DNA of 64,000 nucleotides, from contig NZ_RRAZ01000004.1 of the NCBI RefSeq assembly GCF_003863335.1, forward strand, positions 62,001 through 126,000, given 5' to 3'. Position 1 is the first letter of the stretch. The number at the start of each line of letters is the position of its first letter. Source of the DNA: Falsigemmobacter faecalis (GTDB taxonomy: Bacteria > Pseudomonadota > Alphaproteobacteria > Rhodobacterales > Rhodobacteraceae). Of this stretch, positions 7,677-16,647 are shown in pieces. The notes beneath the pieces are model-generated. The model made no database searches. It was not told where the DNA came from and saw nothing but the letters and a program-made list of their open reading frames with translations. Position numbers and translations under genes: made by a program.

Positions 7677-10075
7677 GCAGCCTTCCTGCGCAGTTTCAAG
7701 CCTGGTTTGCCGCCCGGGGCTGGCAGCCCCATCCGCATCAGATCGCGCTTTTGCAGGCGAGGGGCGACAGCCTGCTGATCGCGCCGACGGGGGGCGGCAA
7801 GACGCTGGCGGGCTTTCTGCCCACGCTGATTGATCTGGCGAAGGGCGGGATGACGGGCCTTCACACGCTCTATGTCTCGCCGCTCAAGGCGCTGACGGCG
7901 GATATTGCCCGCAACCTCGCCACCCCGATTTCGGAGATGGGCCTGGCGATCCGGGTTGAGGACCGCACCGGCGATACCTCTGCGGCAAAGCGCAGCCGCC
8001 AGCGGGTGGATCCGCCACAGATCCTGCTGACCACGCCCGAAAGCCTGGCGCTGATGCTGTCCTGGCCCGAGGCCGAAAAGATTTTTGCGGGGTTAAAGCG
8101 GGTGCTTCTGGATGAGCTGCACACGATGGAGGAAAGCCGCCGGGGCGATCTTCTGATGCTGGGCCTTGCGCGGCTGCGCCACCTCGCCCCCGGGCTGCAG
8201 GTGACCGGGCTCTCGGCCACGGTCGATGATCCTGAACGGCTGGCGGCCTTTATGGGCGGGGCTGAGGTGCTGCGCGCAGGCGGCGGGCTGGCCCCGGATC
8301 TGGGCCTTTTGCCCACCACCGCCCCGCCGCCCTGGGCGGGGGCGGGCGGGCGCTATGCGGCGGCGGATGTGATCCGGGCGATCACTGCGGCGAAATCGAC
8401 GCTGATCTTTCACCACTCCCGCGCCCAGGCCGAGTTGTTCTTTCAGGCGCTGTGGCTGGCCAATCCTGCGGGGCTGCCGATCGCGCTGCACCACGGCTCG
8501 CTGTCGCGCGAGGCGCGGGGCAGGGTCGAGGCGGCGATGGCAGCCGGTGCTTTGCGCGCCGTGGTTGCCACCTCAAGCCTGGATCTGGGGATCGACTGGG
8601 GGGATGTTGATCTGGTGATCCAGGTCGGCTCTCCGCGCAAAATTCGCCAGCTGGTGCAACGGATTGGCCGCTCAAATCACCGCTACGACAGCCCCTCAAA
8701 GGCGCGGCTGCTGCCGGTCAACCGTTTTGACGTCCTCGAATGCCTCGCCGCGATTGAGGCTCTGCGCGCCGGTGAACTCGACGGCCCCGAGCGTCACCCC
8801 GGCGCGCCGGAGGTGCTGTGCCAGCATATCCTGAACATCGCCTGCGCCGGGCCGTTCTCTGCCGATGCGCTTTATGACGAAGTGCGCAGCACCGGGCCCT
8901 ATGGTGCGCTGACGCGGGCTGAATTTGACGACTGCCTGCAGTTTGCGGCCACGGGGGGCTATACGCTTCGGGCCTATGACCGCTGGCAGCGTTTGATGGA
9001 GCGCGGCGGGCTCTGGCAGCTGCGCGACCTGCGGGCGGCGCGGGTGATCCGCATGAATATCGGCACCATTGTGCAGCGCGAGATGGTGCGCGTGCGGCGG
9101 CGCGGTGGCGGTGAGGGCGGGCTGCTCGGCGAGATCGAAGAGCGTTTCGCCGCCACCCTGCGCCCGGGCGACAGCTTTTTGCTGGGCGGTCAGGTGCTGC
9201 GGGTGGACCGCTTCAAAGAGCTGACCCTGGAGGTCACCCCCCGCCCGAAGTCTGCGCCGAAAATTCCCGCCTTCAACGGCGATGCCCCCGGTGCCTCGCC
9301 CGAGTTGTCCGCCCGGGTGGCGCGGCTGGTGCGGCAGGGCGGCGCGGGGCTGCCCGCCCCGGTCCGGGACTGGCTGGCCTTGCAGACCGAACGCTCGCGC
9401 CTGCCGCGCGAGGGGCGGCTGTTGTGCGAGATCTTCCCGCATCAGGGCGATTACACCCTCGCGCTTTATCCCTTTGCCGGCAAGCGCGCGCATCAGACCC
9501 TGGGGCTGATCCTGAGCCACCGGATGGAGGTGGCGGGTCTGGCACCTTTGGGCTTTATCGCCACCGATCATGCGCTGCTGATCCGTTCCGCCCTGGAGGT
9601 CACTGATCCGCAACGCCTTTTTGATCCCGCCACCGCGACCGAGGGCTTTGAGGACTGGCGCGCAGGCACCTCGCTTTTGAAGCGGGTGTTTCGCGATGTG
9701 GCCACCGTGGCGGGTCTGTTGCAGCGCCAGCTTCCCGGCGCGCGCAAAACCGGGCGGCAGGCGAGCTTTTCTTCCGACATCATCTTTGAGGTTCTGCGCC
9801 GCCATGAGCCGGAGCATCTGCTGCTGCGCGCCACCGAAGCCGAGCTGCGCCACAGCCTGCTTGACCTCGACCGCCTGGGCGATCTGGCCCGCAGCCTGCC
9901 GAAGCTGGATCCGGTCTTTGCGGACCGCGTGACACCCCTGGCCGCGCCCCTTCTGCTGGAGATGGGCCGCGTGCGGCTGGCCGGGGCGGGGCAGGAACTT
10001 GCCGCCGCGCGGATGGCCGATGCGCTGATGGAGCAATCGGGCCTCTCGTCGCTGCGGGAGGATGCGGATGGGTGA
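7673..10075 (+). CDS. Ligase-associated DEXH-box helicase (Lhr-like)
   Basis: An SF2 helicase of the Lhr family specific to ATP-ligase operons, 800 residues. Visible motifs are Walker A APTGGGKT (37-44), DELH (147-150), TGLSATV (motif III), TSSLDLGIDWG (motif V) and QRIGRSNHR (329-337, motif VI). A winged-helix and DUF4942-like Lhr core region follows to the C-terminus. It starts at GTG (GTGA overlap with the ligase stop) and overlaps pdeM by 14 bases. It presumably unwinds or strips DNA ends for the exonuclease and ligase; this division of labour is inferred from the operon. Confidence 0.93.
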   Translation: MSSLPAQFQAWFAARGWQPHPHQIALLQARGDSLLIAPTGGGKTLAGFLPTLIDLAKGGMTGLHTLYVSPLKALTADIARNLATPISEMGLAIRVEDRTGDTSAAKRSRQRVDPPQILLTTPESLALMLSWPEAEKIFAGLKRVLLDELHTMEESRRGDLLMLGLARLRHLAPGLQVTGLSATVDDPERLAAFMGGAEVLRAGGGLAPDLGLLPTTAPPPWAGAGGRYAAADVIRAITAAKSTLIFHHSRAQAELFFQALWLANPAGLPIALHHGSLSREARGRVEAAMAAGALRAVVATSSLDLGIDWGDVDLVIQVGSPRKIRQLVQRIGRSNHRYDSPSKARLLPVNRFDVLECLAAIEALRAGELDGPERHPGAPEVLCQHILNIACAGPFSADALYDEVRSTGPYGALTRAEFDDCLQFAATGGYTLRAYDRWQRLMERGGLWQLRDLRAARVIRMNIGTIVQREMVRVRRRGGGEGGLLGEIEERFAATLRPGDSFLLGGQVLRVDRFKELTLEVTPRPKSAPKIPAFNGDAPGASPELSARVARLVRQGGAGLPAPVRDWLALQTERSRLPREGRLLCEIFPHQGDYTLALYPFAGKRAHQTLGLILSHRMEVAGLAPLGFIATDHALLIRSALEVTDPQRLFDPATATEGFEDWRAGTSLLKRVFRDVATVAGLLQRQLPGARKTGRQASFSSDIIFEVLRRHEPEHLLLRATEAELRHSLLDLDRLGDLARSLPKLDPVFADRVTPLAAPLLLEMGRVRLAGAGQELAAARMADALMEQSGLSSLREDADG

Positions 10076-10718
10076 TTTTTCCTTCCGCTTCAACGGATTG
10101 CGGGTCATCGCCCGCCCCTCTGGTGCGCTTTGGCTGCCCGAGAGCCGCAGTCTGACGGTCAGCGATCTGCATCTGGGCCGCGCGACCCGCATGGCGCGGC
10201 TGCGCCACCAGCTTTTGCCGCCCTATGAGACCGCCGAGACCCTGCGCCGCCTGCAGGCCGAGATCAAAGCCCTGAACCCCGCCCGGGTCATCAGCCTTGG
10301 CGACAGTTTTGACGACAGCCCCGCCATGGCGGAGTTAAACCCGCCCGATCTGGCGCTGCTGCACGACCTGATCGCCGGGCGCGACTGGATCTGGATCCGC
10401 GGCAACCATGATCCGGTGGCCGAAAATCCCCCCTTCGGCGGGCGCTTTTGCGATGATTGGCAGGAGGGCGACAGCCCGGTCTGGCGGCACATCCGGCTAG
10501 ACGGCGGTGCCGATATTTCAGGTCACCTGCATCCGGTGGTGCCTTTGGGCGGGCGGCGCTGGCGGGCGTTTCTGGTCAGCCGCCGGCATCTGATCCTGCC
10601 CGCTTTCGGGGCCTATACCGGCGGGCTGGAAATCTCAGACCCCGCCTTTGACGGCTGGCTGCGCCCCGGTCACGCGCTTTTATGCGCAAGCCGCATCATG
10701 GAACTGCCGCTGCCCTGA
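10062..10718 (+). CDS. pdeM: Ligase-associated DNA-damage-response phosphoesterase PdeM
   Basis: A calcineurin-like metallophosphoesterase, 218 residues. The metal ligands are in the usual four blocks: DLH at 33-35, GDSFDD at 78-83, GNHD at 112-115 and GHLHPV near residue 150. Family members next to ATP-dependent ligases are annotated as DNA-damage-response endonucleases. It is the last gene of the operon, overlapping the helicase by 14 bases, and is followed three bases after its stop by a strong hairpin. Confidence 0.92.
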   Translation: MRMGDFSFRFNGLRVIARPSGALWLPESRSLTVSDLHLGRATRMARLRHQLLPPYETAETLRRLQAEIKALNPARVISLGDSFDDSPAMAELNPPDLALLHDLIAGRDWIWIRGNHDPVAENPPFGGRFCDDWQEGDSPVWRHIRLDGGADISGHLHPVVPLGGRRWRAFLVSRRHLILPAFGAYTGGLEISDPAFDGWLRPGHALLCASRIMELPLP

Positions 10719-10720
10719 TG

Positions 10721-10748
10721 AAAAGCGCCCCGGGGGGGGGGCGCTTTT
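10721..10748. terminator. Bidirectional terminator between pdeM and pcuC
   Basis: The stem AAAAGCGCCCC/GGGGCGCTTTT joins convergent genes. The A and T tracts at the base allow termination on both strands. Confidence 0.88.
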
Positions 10749-10753
10749 AGCGT

Positions 10754-11245
10754 TCAGTGATGGGCGTGGGGGTCTTTGCCCTTTGCGCCCGGCTCGGGCT
10801 TTTTCGGGGCCTCGACCGCGAAATCCACCGCCACACGACCGGCTTTTTCAAAGACCAGCGTGCCCGGAAGCTTCGCCCCGGCCTCAAGGCCCGACTTCAG
10901 GCCCATGAACATCACGTGATAGCCGCCGCGCTCAAAGGTCACGGTCTCACCGGGGGGCAGATCGATCGCCTCAACATGGACCATTTTCGCCGAACCATCG
11001 GTGCCATGCTCGGTGATATGGACCTCGGCGCGTTCGGCAAAATCCACCTCGACGCCGATCAGGCGATCCGCCTGCAGGCCAGTATTGGTCACCGCGAAAA
11101 AGCCCCCGGCACTCATGGCGCGGGTGAGGGGCTGGGGGATGGCCGGATGGGCAATCGCCAGATCACCGGCTTTATAGTCATGGGCGGCGGCAGGAACGGC
11201 CAGCAGGGCAGCAAGGGCGAGGCCACGGGTCAGATTGGAAAACAT
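10754..11245 (-). CDS. pcuC: Periplasmic copper chaperone, PCu(A)C family
   Basis: A secreted copper chaperone that supplies Cu(I), chiefly for cytochrome oxidase assembly. It has a signal peptide of about 21 residues ending AAA. The copper motif is complete: His76, Met88, His110 and Met112, in the order H-X11-M-X21-H-X-M. The tail is charged and ends in DPHAHH, an additional likely metal-binding site. The total of 163 residues is normal for the family. A DUF2946 gene, also linked to copper in this group, lies just upstream on the same strand. Confidence 0.92.
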   Translation of the reverse strand: MFSNLTRGLALAALLAVPAAAHDYKAGDLAIAHPAIPQPLTRAMSAGGFFAVTNTGLQADRLIGVEVDFAERAEVHITEHGTDGSAKMVHVEAIDLPPGETVTFERGGYHVMFMGLKSGLEAGAKLPGTLVFEKAGRVAVDFAVEAPKKPEPGAKGKDPHAHH

Positions 11246-11296
11246 AAGATTTATCCGTCACAAAGGCGGCGCAGGGCCGCGGGCTTTCGGGGCGTG

Positions 11297-11662
11297 TCAG
11301 ATCGTCCGAAAATCCCCCGGTGGTGCCCTGATCGCCCCCGGCCCGGTGGCGCGCAAAGCAACCTCGCGGAGCGAAGGCCGCACCTCTACCACCGCCAAAA
11401 GCCGCAGCGGCGGCGCAGAGAAAACCGCAGCCGGCCCCTGCAGGGTCCAGACCGTCTGCGGCAGACAGGCGTGACAGGGCGCAGCGCTGCCATCCTCCAT
11501 CCCGCAGAGATCCTCCGGCGCGGCCCCGGCCAGAAGCGCCTCTGCGATCTGAAGTTCCATCAAAGAGGGCGCAACATGACGCGGCCCCGCCATCAGCGCC
11601 AAAAGCAGCGCCGGAAGGGCAAGCAGCGGCACAAGCCGACGGAGGCGTGGAAGCAGCATCAT
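11297..11662 (-). CDS. DUF2946-family protein, probably copper-related
   Basis: About 121 residues from the chosen ATG; the frame stays open to 11734, but a GAGA ribosome-like stretch and the hydrophobic N-terminus favour 11662. One N-terminal membrane helix (about 8-30) is followed by the cysteine cluster DLCG...CHACLPQ, which fits DUF2946. Members are often encoded next to PCu(A)C chaperones or TonB copper receptors, as here, so a copper function is inferred from context. The molecular role is unknown. Confidence 0.65.
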   Translation of the reverse strand: MMLLPRLRRLVPLLALPALLLALMAGPRHVAPSLMELQIAEALLAGAAPEDLCGMEDGSAAPCHACLPQTVWTLQGPAAVFSAPPLRLLAVVEVRPSLREVALRATGPGAIRAPPGDFRTI

Positions 11663-11884
11663 GCCCGATCTCTGCGCCGGACCGGCGATAAAATCAAGAG
11701 GAGGCCTGTTCACAGCGACCCTGCGCCGGGCCACGCCTCTCTGACGCAGAGCAGATCACCTGCCAAGCCTCGCCACAGTCAAAGCCCTGATCACGGCATG
11801 GGACGGGAACCGGGTTGGGCATGTCACATGCGTGATGCAAAGATCTCACGCAGCCTTTAGCGCAGCCCTGCAGCAGACGCCGCT

Positions 11885-12337
11885 TCAGGGCCCCATGACC
11901 TGGGCTGCGACCCGGGGCGAGGCGGCCATATCTTCCAGCGTCAGCGATTCGATGATCAGCAGATAGGACCAGAACACTTCGGCAAAAACCTTGCGGATGC
12001 GGCAGGCGGCCTCATCGGCGCAATCCTCGCAGCGCTGGTAGTAATTGCGCGAAAGGCAGGGCAGCGGCGCGATGGGGCCGTCGATCAACCGCAATAATTC
12101 GGCGATCTGGATCTCGACCGGGCGCTTCAGCAGCAGATAGCCGCCCGAGCGGCCCCGGATTGAGGTGATGATCCCGGCATTGCGCACTTCCAGCAGGATA
12201 TGCTCAAGAAAGCGCTTCGGCGTTGAGGAGCGGCGGGCGATTTCTTCAATGGTCAGCGGCTCAGGCCGCTCGCGTGCGGCCTCATCGGCCAGCACCAGCA
12301 GCGCCTTGAGGGCATATTTCATCTTCTGCGTAATCAT
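11885..12337 (-). CDS. Rrf2-family transcriptional regulator with cysteine cluster
   Basis: A 150-residue winged-helix regulator. The N-terminus (MKYALKALLVLADEA...) and the recognition helix region RGRSGGYLLLKRP are typical of Rrf2. Cysteines at 94, 103, 106 and 112 are placed where IscR and NsrR relatives bind an Fe-S cluster, although the spacing (C-X8-C-X2-C-X5-C) is not that of classical IscR. It probably senses iron, redox state or sulfur status; targets are unknown. It stands alone, and its relation to the copper genes downstream is not evident. Confidence 0.88.
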   Translation of the reverse strand: MITQKMKYALKALLVLADEAARERPEPLTIEEIARRSSTPKRFLEHILLEVRNAGIITSIRGRSGGYLLLKRPVEIQIAELLRLIDGPIAPLPCLSRNYYQRCEDCADEAACRIRKVFAEVFWSYLLIIESLTLEDMAASPRVAAQVMGP

Positions 12338-12479
12338 TGCGCCGCCCGTGCTCTGCGTGCCCCTTTCCGGTCACGCCTCCCCGTTCCGAATGCCCGCTTT
12401 CCCATGGCCTGACCAGCCCTTTTGGCAAAAAGAGTAAAGCGGTGACCGCCGGGCTGCCCTGCGCCCGGCGGTCGGGAGG

Positions 12480-13634
12480 TTACAGCCCGGCGCGCAATGC
12501 GCGGCTGATGACGATATTCTGCACCTCTCCGGTGCCATCCATACATTCAGTCACCCGCACACCATTGAGCTGCCGCGGCAGGCTGCTGCCCCGTTTCAGC
12601 GCATTGGCCCCAAGCGCGCGCATGGCCTGGCTGATCCCCTCAAAGGCGGTGCGGCAGGCGTATTTCTTGGCATGGGCCGTCAGCGCCGCCACGGGCTGGC
12701 CGCTCTCAAAGGGGCGTGCCGCCTGAAAGGTCAGCGCGCGGCTGGCCTCCAGCCCGGTGGCCACATCCGCGAGGGTAAATCCCATCGCCTGATGCTCGAT
12801 CACCGCACGGCCAAAGGTCTGCCGCCCGGCCGCATAAGAAATCGCCACATCCAGCGCCCCGGCCAGCGCGCCATTGCACATGGCCGCCACGCCAAGACGG
12901 GCCACATCAATGCCATACATCGCCGCGCGAAAGGCGGTGCCGGTGGCAAAGGCCACATCCTCGTCAGACAGCGCGATATCCTGAAAGCGCGCATCCGTGG
13001 TGCCCATGGCCATATTGCCGGTCAGATCCAGCGGATCAGAGGTAGAAAGCCCCGCCATATCGCGGCGCAGGATCACCGCATTGATCCCCTTTGCGCCGCT
13101 GCCAGCCTCGGTCTGACAGAAGGTCGCGAAGACATCGGCCCATTTGCCATTGGTCACCCAGGCCTTCTCACCGCTGAGGCGGTAGCCGCCCGCCACCGGC
13201 GTGGCCGCGCAGGTGATGGCGGTCGCATCGGTGCCGGTCTGCGGCTCTGTCAGCAGGAAAGCCCCGATGCTTTCGCCGCTCATCAGGCCCGGCAGGATGC
13301 GGTCACGCAAAGCGGCATTGGGCGAGAGCGAGGTGGCAATGGTCACTGCCGTATGCACCGCCAGCGCACAGGTGAAACCGATGTCGCGCCGCGCCAGTTC
13401 CTCATAGCAGCGCAGCAGCGTGGCGACACTTTCGCCATGCCCGCCAAGCGCCTGCGGCACGAGGATCGGCGCCACCAGCGGGATGATCCGGCGCAGCGCC
13501 GCCTCGGGCGAGGCGGTGCCACGGTCCCAGGCCTCACCCAAACGGCTGAGTTCGCCCTCAGCAAAATCGCGGGCCGCCTTCACCCGATCTTCATTCACCA
13601 TCCCCTCCGGATGGCACAGTAACTTATAGCTCAT
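12480..13634 (-). CDS. Acyl-CoA dehydrogenase family protein
   Basis: An FAD-dependent dehydrogenase of the acyl-CoA dehydrogenase superfamily, 384 residues. Markers are FLLTEPQTGTDA (FAD loop), GEKAWVTNG, RQTFGRAVIEHQ and the C-terminal segment MDGTGEVQN. In most members the last segment reads YEGT with the catalytic glutamate; here Asp366 stands in that place, so substrate or reaction may differ. The start at 13634 is chosen because AGGGAGGGG lies just upstream; the frame continues to 13694. No partner beta-oxidation genes are nearby. Confidence 0.87.
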   Translation of the reverse strand: MSYKLLCHPEGMVNEDRVKAARDFAEGELSRLGEAWDRGTASPEAALRRIIPLVAPILVPQALGGHGESVATLLRCYEELARRDIGFTCALAVHTAVTIATSLSPNAALRDRILPGLMSGESIGAFLLTEPQTGTDATAITCAATPVAGGYRLSGEKAWVTNGKWADVFATFCQTEAGSGAKGINAVILRRDMAGLSTSDPLDLTGNMAMGTTDARFQDIALSDEDVAFATGTAFRAAMYGIDVARLGVAAMCNGALAGALDVAISYAAGRQTFGRAVIEHQAMGFTLADVATGLEASRALTFQAARPFESGQPVAALTAHAKKYACRTAFEGISQAMRALGANALKRGSSLPRQLNGVRVTECMDGTGEVQNIVISRALRAGL

Positions 13635-13706
13635 ATCCCCTCCCTGCCCCTCGCAGTTCTGCGCCAGTTTCCGCCAGGGCGGAGGGTCTTGCAATCGCAG
13701 GCAGGT

Positions 13707-14204
13707 TCAGCCGAGCGCCAGATCGCCGCTTATGACGCCCTCCAGGACCAGAAGCTGCCTTTTGACCTCAATACCGCCGGCAAAGCCCGTCAGGCTGCCA
13801 TTGCCGCCGATCACCCGGTGGCAGGGCACCAGAATCGGCAAAGGGTTGCGGCCGTTAGCAGCCCCCACCGCCCGCGCGGCACCGGGCTGGCCCAGATCAC
13901 GGGCCAGATCGCTGTAACTGCGGGTCTGCCCCCAGGGGATCGCGCGCAAAAGCGCCCAGACGCGGTGCTGAAACGCCGTCCCCTCTGGTGCCAGCGGCAG
14001 ATCAAAGCTGCGCAGCTCTCCGGCGAAATAGGCGGCAAGCTGCGCGCGCAAAGCCTCAAAGCCCGAGGCCTCCGCGCGCCAGTCCGGCTGCGGGCCGCGC
14101 GCGGTTTTTCCGCTGGCGAACTGCAGCTCGCAGAGGCCCTCTTCGCCCGCAACGGCCAGCAGATCCCCGATGGGGGTGGCAATGCGCGTCCAGTGCTTTG
14201 GCAT
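13707..14204 (-). CDS. ogt: Methylated-DNA--protein-cysteine S-methyltransferase
   Basis: Removes alkyl groups from O6-alkylguanine in DNA by irreversible transfer to its own cysteine. The active-site motif PCHRVIG has Cys128, preceded by GAANGRNPLPI and the DNA-binding helix region WGQTRSYSDLA. With 165 residues it is a stand-alone Ogt, lacking the Ada regulatory domain. The start at 14204 has AAAGAGGT about eight bases upstream; the much longer open frame upstream is the antisense of the next gene. It is transcribed divergently from the hypothetical membrane protein gene. Confidence 0.93.
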   Translation of the reverse strand: MPKHWTRIATPIGDLLAVAGEEGLCELQFASGKTARGPQPDWRAEASGFEALRAQLAAYFAGELRSFDLPLAPEGTAFQHRVWALLRAIPWGQTRSYSDLARDLGQPGAARAVGAANGRNPLPILVPCHRVIGGNGSLTGFAGGIEVKRQLLVLEGVISGDLALG

Positions 14205-14303
14205 GTGAGACCTCTTTCCCCCGCAGTCGCACCACTCTGTCAAAGCCAGGCCCCTCGCGCAATCGGGCTTGCCCTGGCCCCCCTGCCTGGGATCTATAAG
14301 AGC

Positions 14304-15365
14304 ATGCGACAGGCTCTCTATATCGGTTCCCGGATCACCCTTTTCGGCGCGGGCCTGGCCACCGCCCTTTGGGGCTGGTCGCAGCAACCCCTGACAGCCG
14401 CCCTGGTTGAGCGCAGCGCAGAAAGTGCCGGCCGCGCGATTGAGGCCGCTTTTCAGCGCAGTTTCACCCCTGAGGAAGCCGCAGCCCGCATCCGCAGCGC
14501 CCTCGCGGCAGACGACGCGTTCCGCGCCCTCTGGCTTGCGGATCTGGCGGAGGAGGAGGCCATCGCCCTGCCCCCGGACGTGAACCTTGAGATTGAGGCG
14601 CTGCGCGCGTCGCGCGAGGGGGTGATGGCGGGGGCAAAGGACTGCGCGGTCTGCGCCTGGGATATCCGCGCCTGTGCCAGCCTCTCTGAGATCGCCTTTT
14701 GCGCGCTGCCGGTGGAGATGACCCCCTTGGGCGATCTGAACGCCCTGCGCCGTCAGGGGGCCAATGCGCTCGCGGGCCAGGAGGTGGATCAGCTGGAAAC
14801 CGGGCTCGCGCTGGTGGGGCTGGCGGCGACCTCGGCTCTTTTGGTGACGGGCGGCGGATCGGCGCTTGTGAAGGCCGGAGCCACGGCCCTGCGCGGCGCA
14901 AAGCGGCTGGGCAGTCTGACGCCGGGTGTGGCGCGGATGATCAGCGGCCTTGGCGATCTGCCGATCCGCTGGTCCGCCGTGCTGCGCGGCGCACCGCTGG
15001 ATGAGATCACCGATGCCGCAAGGCTGACCCGGGTGACGGATATGGCTGCGGATATCGGTCGGATCGCGGGCAATACCTCGGCGGCTGAGACGCTGCTGGT
15101 GCTGCGCCATGTGGAGACGGCAGAGGATGCGGCGCGGCTGGCGCGGGTCTCGGATGTGGCGAAGGCGAAGACCACGTCCCGGCTGGAAGTCCTTGGAAAA
15201 TCGCGGATCTTTCGCGCCACCCTGCGGCTTTCAGACACTGCAATTGCAGCCTTTGCAGCACTCTGGGCCGGGATCACCGGGCTTTTAAGCCTGGTGGCAG
15301 GCTGGCTGATGCAGGGGGTTTTGAAGCTTCTGAGACCCCCGCCACAGCGGCGCGGCTGGCGGTAA
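14304..15365 (+). CDS. Hypothetical membrane protein
   Basis: I do not recognise this 353-residue protein. An N-terminal hydrophobic segment (about 8-30) looks like a signal or anchor. A mid-region Gly/Ala-rich hydrophobic stretch (about 170-195) and a C-terminal hairpin of hydrophobic residues (about 315-345) follow. Four cysteines cluster around residues 114-133 (DCAVCAW...CAS...FCAL), possibly a metal site or disulfides. The C-terminal third contains repeated units of the type DAARLTRV and DAARLARV. The start is ATG at 14304; the upstream extension of the frame overlaps ogt on the other strand and is unlikely. Confidence 0.7.
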   Translation: MRQALYIGSRITLFGAGLATALWGWSQQPLTAALVERSAESAGRAIEAAFQRSFTPEEAAARIRSALAADDAFRALWLADLAEEEAIALPPDVNLEIEALRASREGVMAGAKDCAVCAWDIRACASLSEIAFCALPVEMTPLGDLNALRRQGANALAGQEVDQLETGLALVGLAATSALLVTGGGSALVKAGATALRGAKRLGSLTPGVARMISGLGDLPIRWSAVLRGAPLDEITDAARLTRVTDMAADIGRIAGNTSAAETLLVLRHVETAEDAARLARVSDVAKAKTTSRLEVLGKSRIFRATLRLSDTAIAAFAALWAGITGLLSLVAGWLMQGVLKLLRPPPQRRGWR

Positions 15366-15369
15366 AGAC

Positions 15370-15397
15370 AAAGCCCGCAGCGGCGCTGCGGGCTTTT
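15370..15397. terminator. Bidirectional terminator
   Basis: A 12-bp stem (AAAGCCCGCAGC/GCTGCGGGCTTT) with a three-base loop lies between the convergent hypothetical gene and ispG. Confidence 0.88.
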
Positions 15398-15405
15398 CAG
15401 GGATC

Positions 15406-16557
15406 TTACCCGGCTGCGTTTGCGGCGGCCTCTTCGGCCTCTTCGGCTTCTTTTGCGGCCTCAAGTTCAGCGGCCTTTTTCTCAACCTGGCCGACGATGT
15501 GATCCACCATCGCCTCATTGGACAGCTTGTGGCTTTGGCGTCCGGCGAGATAAACCATCCCGCTGCCCGCGCCGCCGCCGGTAAAGCCGATGTCGGTCAT
15601 CAGCGCCTCCCCCGGGCCATTGACCACGCAGCCGATGATCGAAAGGCTCATGGAGGTGGTGACATGGGCCAGACGCTCTTCCAGCGTCGAGACGGTTTTG
15701 ATGACGTCAAAGCCCTGACGCGCGCAGGAGGGGCAGGAAATAATGGTCACGCCGCGGTGGCGCAGACCCAGAGATTTCAGGATCTCAAAGCCGACCTTCA
15801 CCTCTTCGACCGGATCCGCCGAAAGCGAGACGCGGATCGTATCGCCAATCCCCATCCACAAAAGAGTGCCCAGACCAATCGCCGATTTCACGGTGCCGGA
15901 AACCAGGCCCCCGGCCTCAGTAATCCCAAGATGAATCGGCGCATCGGTGGCATCGGCCAGCTGCTGATAAGCGGCGGCAGCCATGAACACATCCGAGGCT
16001 TTGACCGAGATTTTATACTCGCGGAAGTCGTTGTCTTCGAGCAGGCGGATATGTTCGAGCCCCGATTCCACCATCGCATCCGGGCAGGGTTCGCCATATT
16101 TATCAAGGAGATGCTTCTCCAGAGAACCCGCGTTCACCCCGATACGGATCGAGCAGCCGTGGTCCTTGGCGGCCTGAACCACCTCGCGCACCCGGCTCGC
16201 ATCGCCGATATTGCCCGGGTTGATGCGCAGGCAGGCGGCCCCCGCCTCAGCGGCCTCAATGGCGCGTTTGTAGTGGAAATGGATATCCGCCACGATCGGC
16301 ACCGGGCTTTCGGCACAGATCTCGCGCAGCGCCTTGGTCGAGGCCACATCGGGGGTCGAGACCCGCACGATATCGGCACCCGCAGCGGCCGCGCGCTGGA
16401 TCTGCTCGATCGTCGCCTTCACGTCAGAGGTGATGGTATTGGTCATCGTCTGGACGGAAATCGGCGCATCGCCCCCGACCAGAACTTTACCCACCCGGAT
16501 CTGACGGGATTTACGGCGCTCAATATTGCGCCAGGGGCGGACGGGGTTGAGAGACAT
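15406..16557 (-). CDS. ispG: 4-hydroxy-3-methylbut-2-enyl diphosphate synthase (flavodoxin)
   Basis: The sixth enzyme of the MEP isoprenoid pathway, converting methylerythritol cyclodiphosphate to HMBPP with a [4Fe-4S] cluster. The cluster ligands are visible as SCPSCARQ and GCVVNGPGE, the latter including the glutamate ligand. The TIM-barrel N-terminus begins NPVRPWRNI...RQIRVG, as in other IspG proteins. A 383-residue product from 16557 is preferred (CGGAG ten bases upstream); the frame extends 19 residues further. The C-terminus is a Glu/Ala-rich tail of about 25 residues, unusual but not suspicious. It lies 90 bases downstream of the rodZ-like gene. Confidence 0.95.
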   Translation of the reverse strand: MSLNPVRPWRNIERRKSRQIRVGKVLVGGDAPISVQTMTNTITSDVKATIEQIQRAAAAGADIVRVSTPDVASTKALREICAESPVPIVADIHFHYKRAIEAAEAGAACLRINPGNIGDASRVREVVQAAKDHGCSIRIGVNAGSLEKHLLDKYGEPCPDAMVESGLEHIRLLEDNDFREYKISVKASDVFMAAAAYQQLADATDAPIHLGITEAGGLVSGTVKSAIGLGTLLWMGIGDTIRVSLSADPVEEVKVGFEILKSLGLRHRGVTIISCPSCARQGFDVIKTVSTLEERLAHVTTSMSLSIIGCVVNGPGEALMTDIGFTGGGAGSGMVYLAGRQSHKLSNEAMVDHIVGQVEKKAAELEAAKEAEEAEEAAANAAG

Positions 16558-16647
16558 CGGCGGCTCCGTTGCAGGCTGCGCCCGTGACATAGCCCCGGGC
16601 GCCCTGTCAGACAAGGCCGCGGCCGGTCACAGAGGGCTTATCAGGGG

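Noticed and set aside
10757-11860. 367-residue plus-strand frame
   Set aside because: Antisense to the PCu(A)C and DUF2946 genes, with low-complexity basic translation and no family features.
13707-15110. 467-residue minus-strand frame containing ogt
   Set aside because: Only the last 165 residues are Ogt; the rest is antisense to the hypothetical membrane protein, and a good ribosome site marks the start at 14204.
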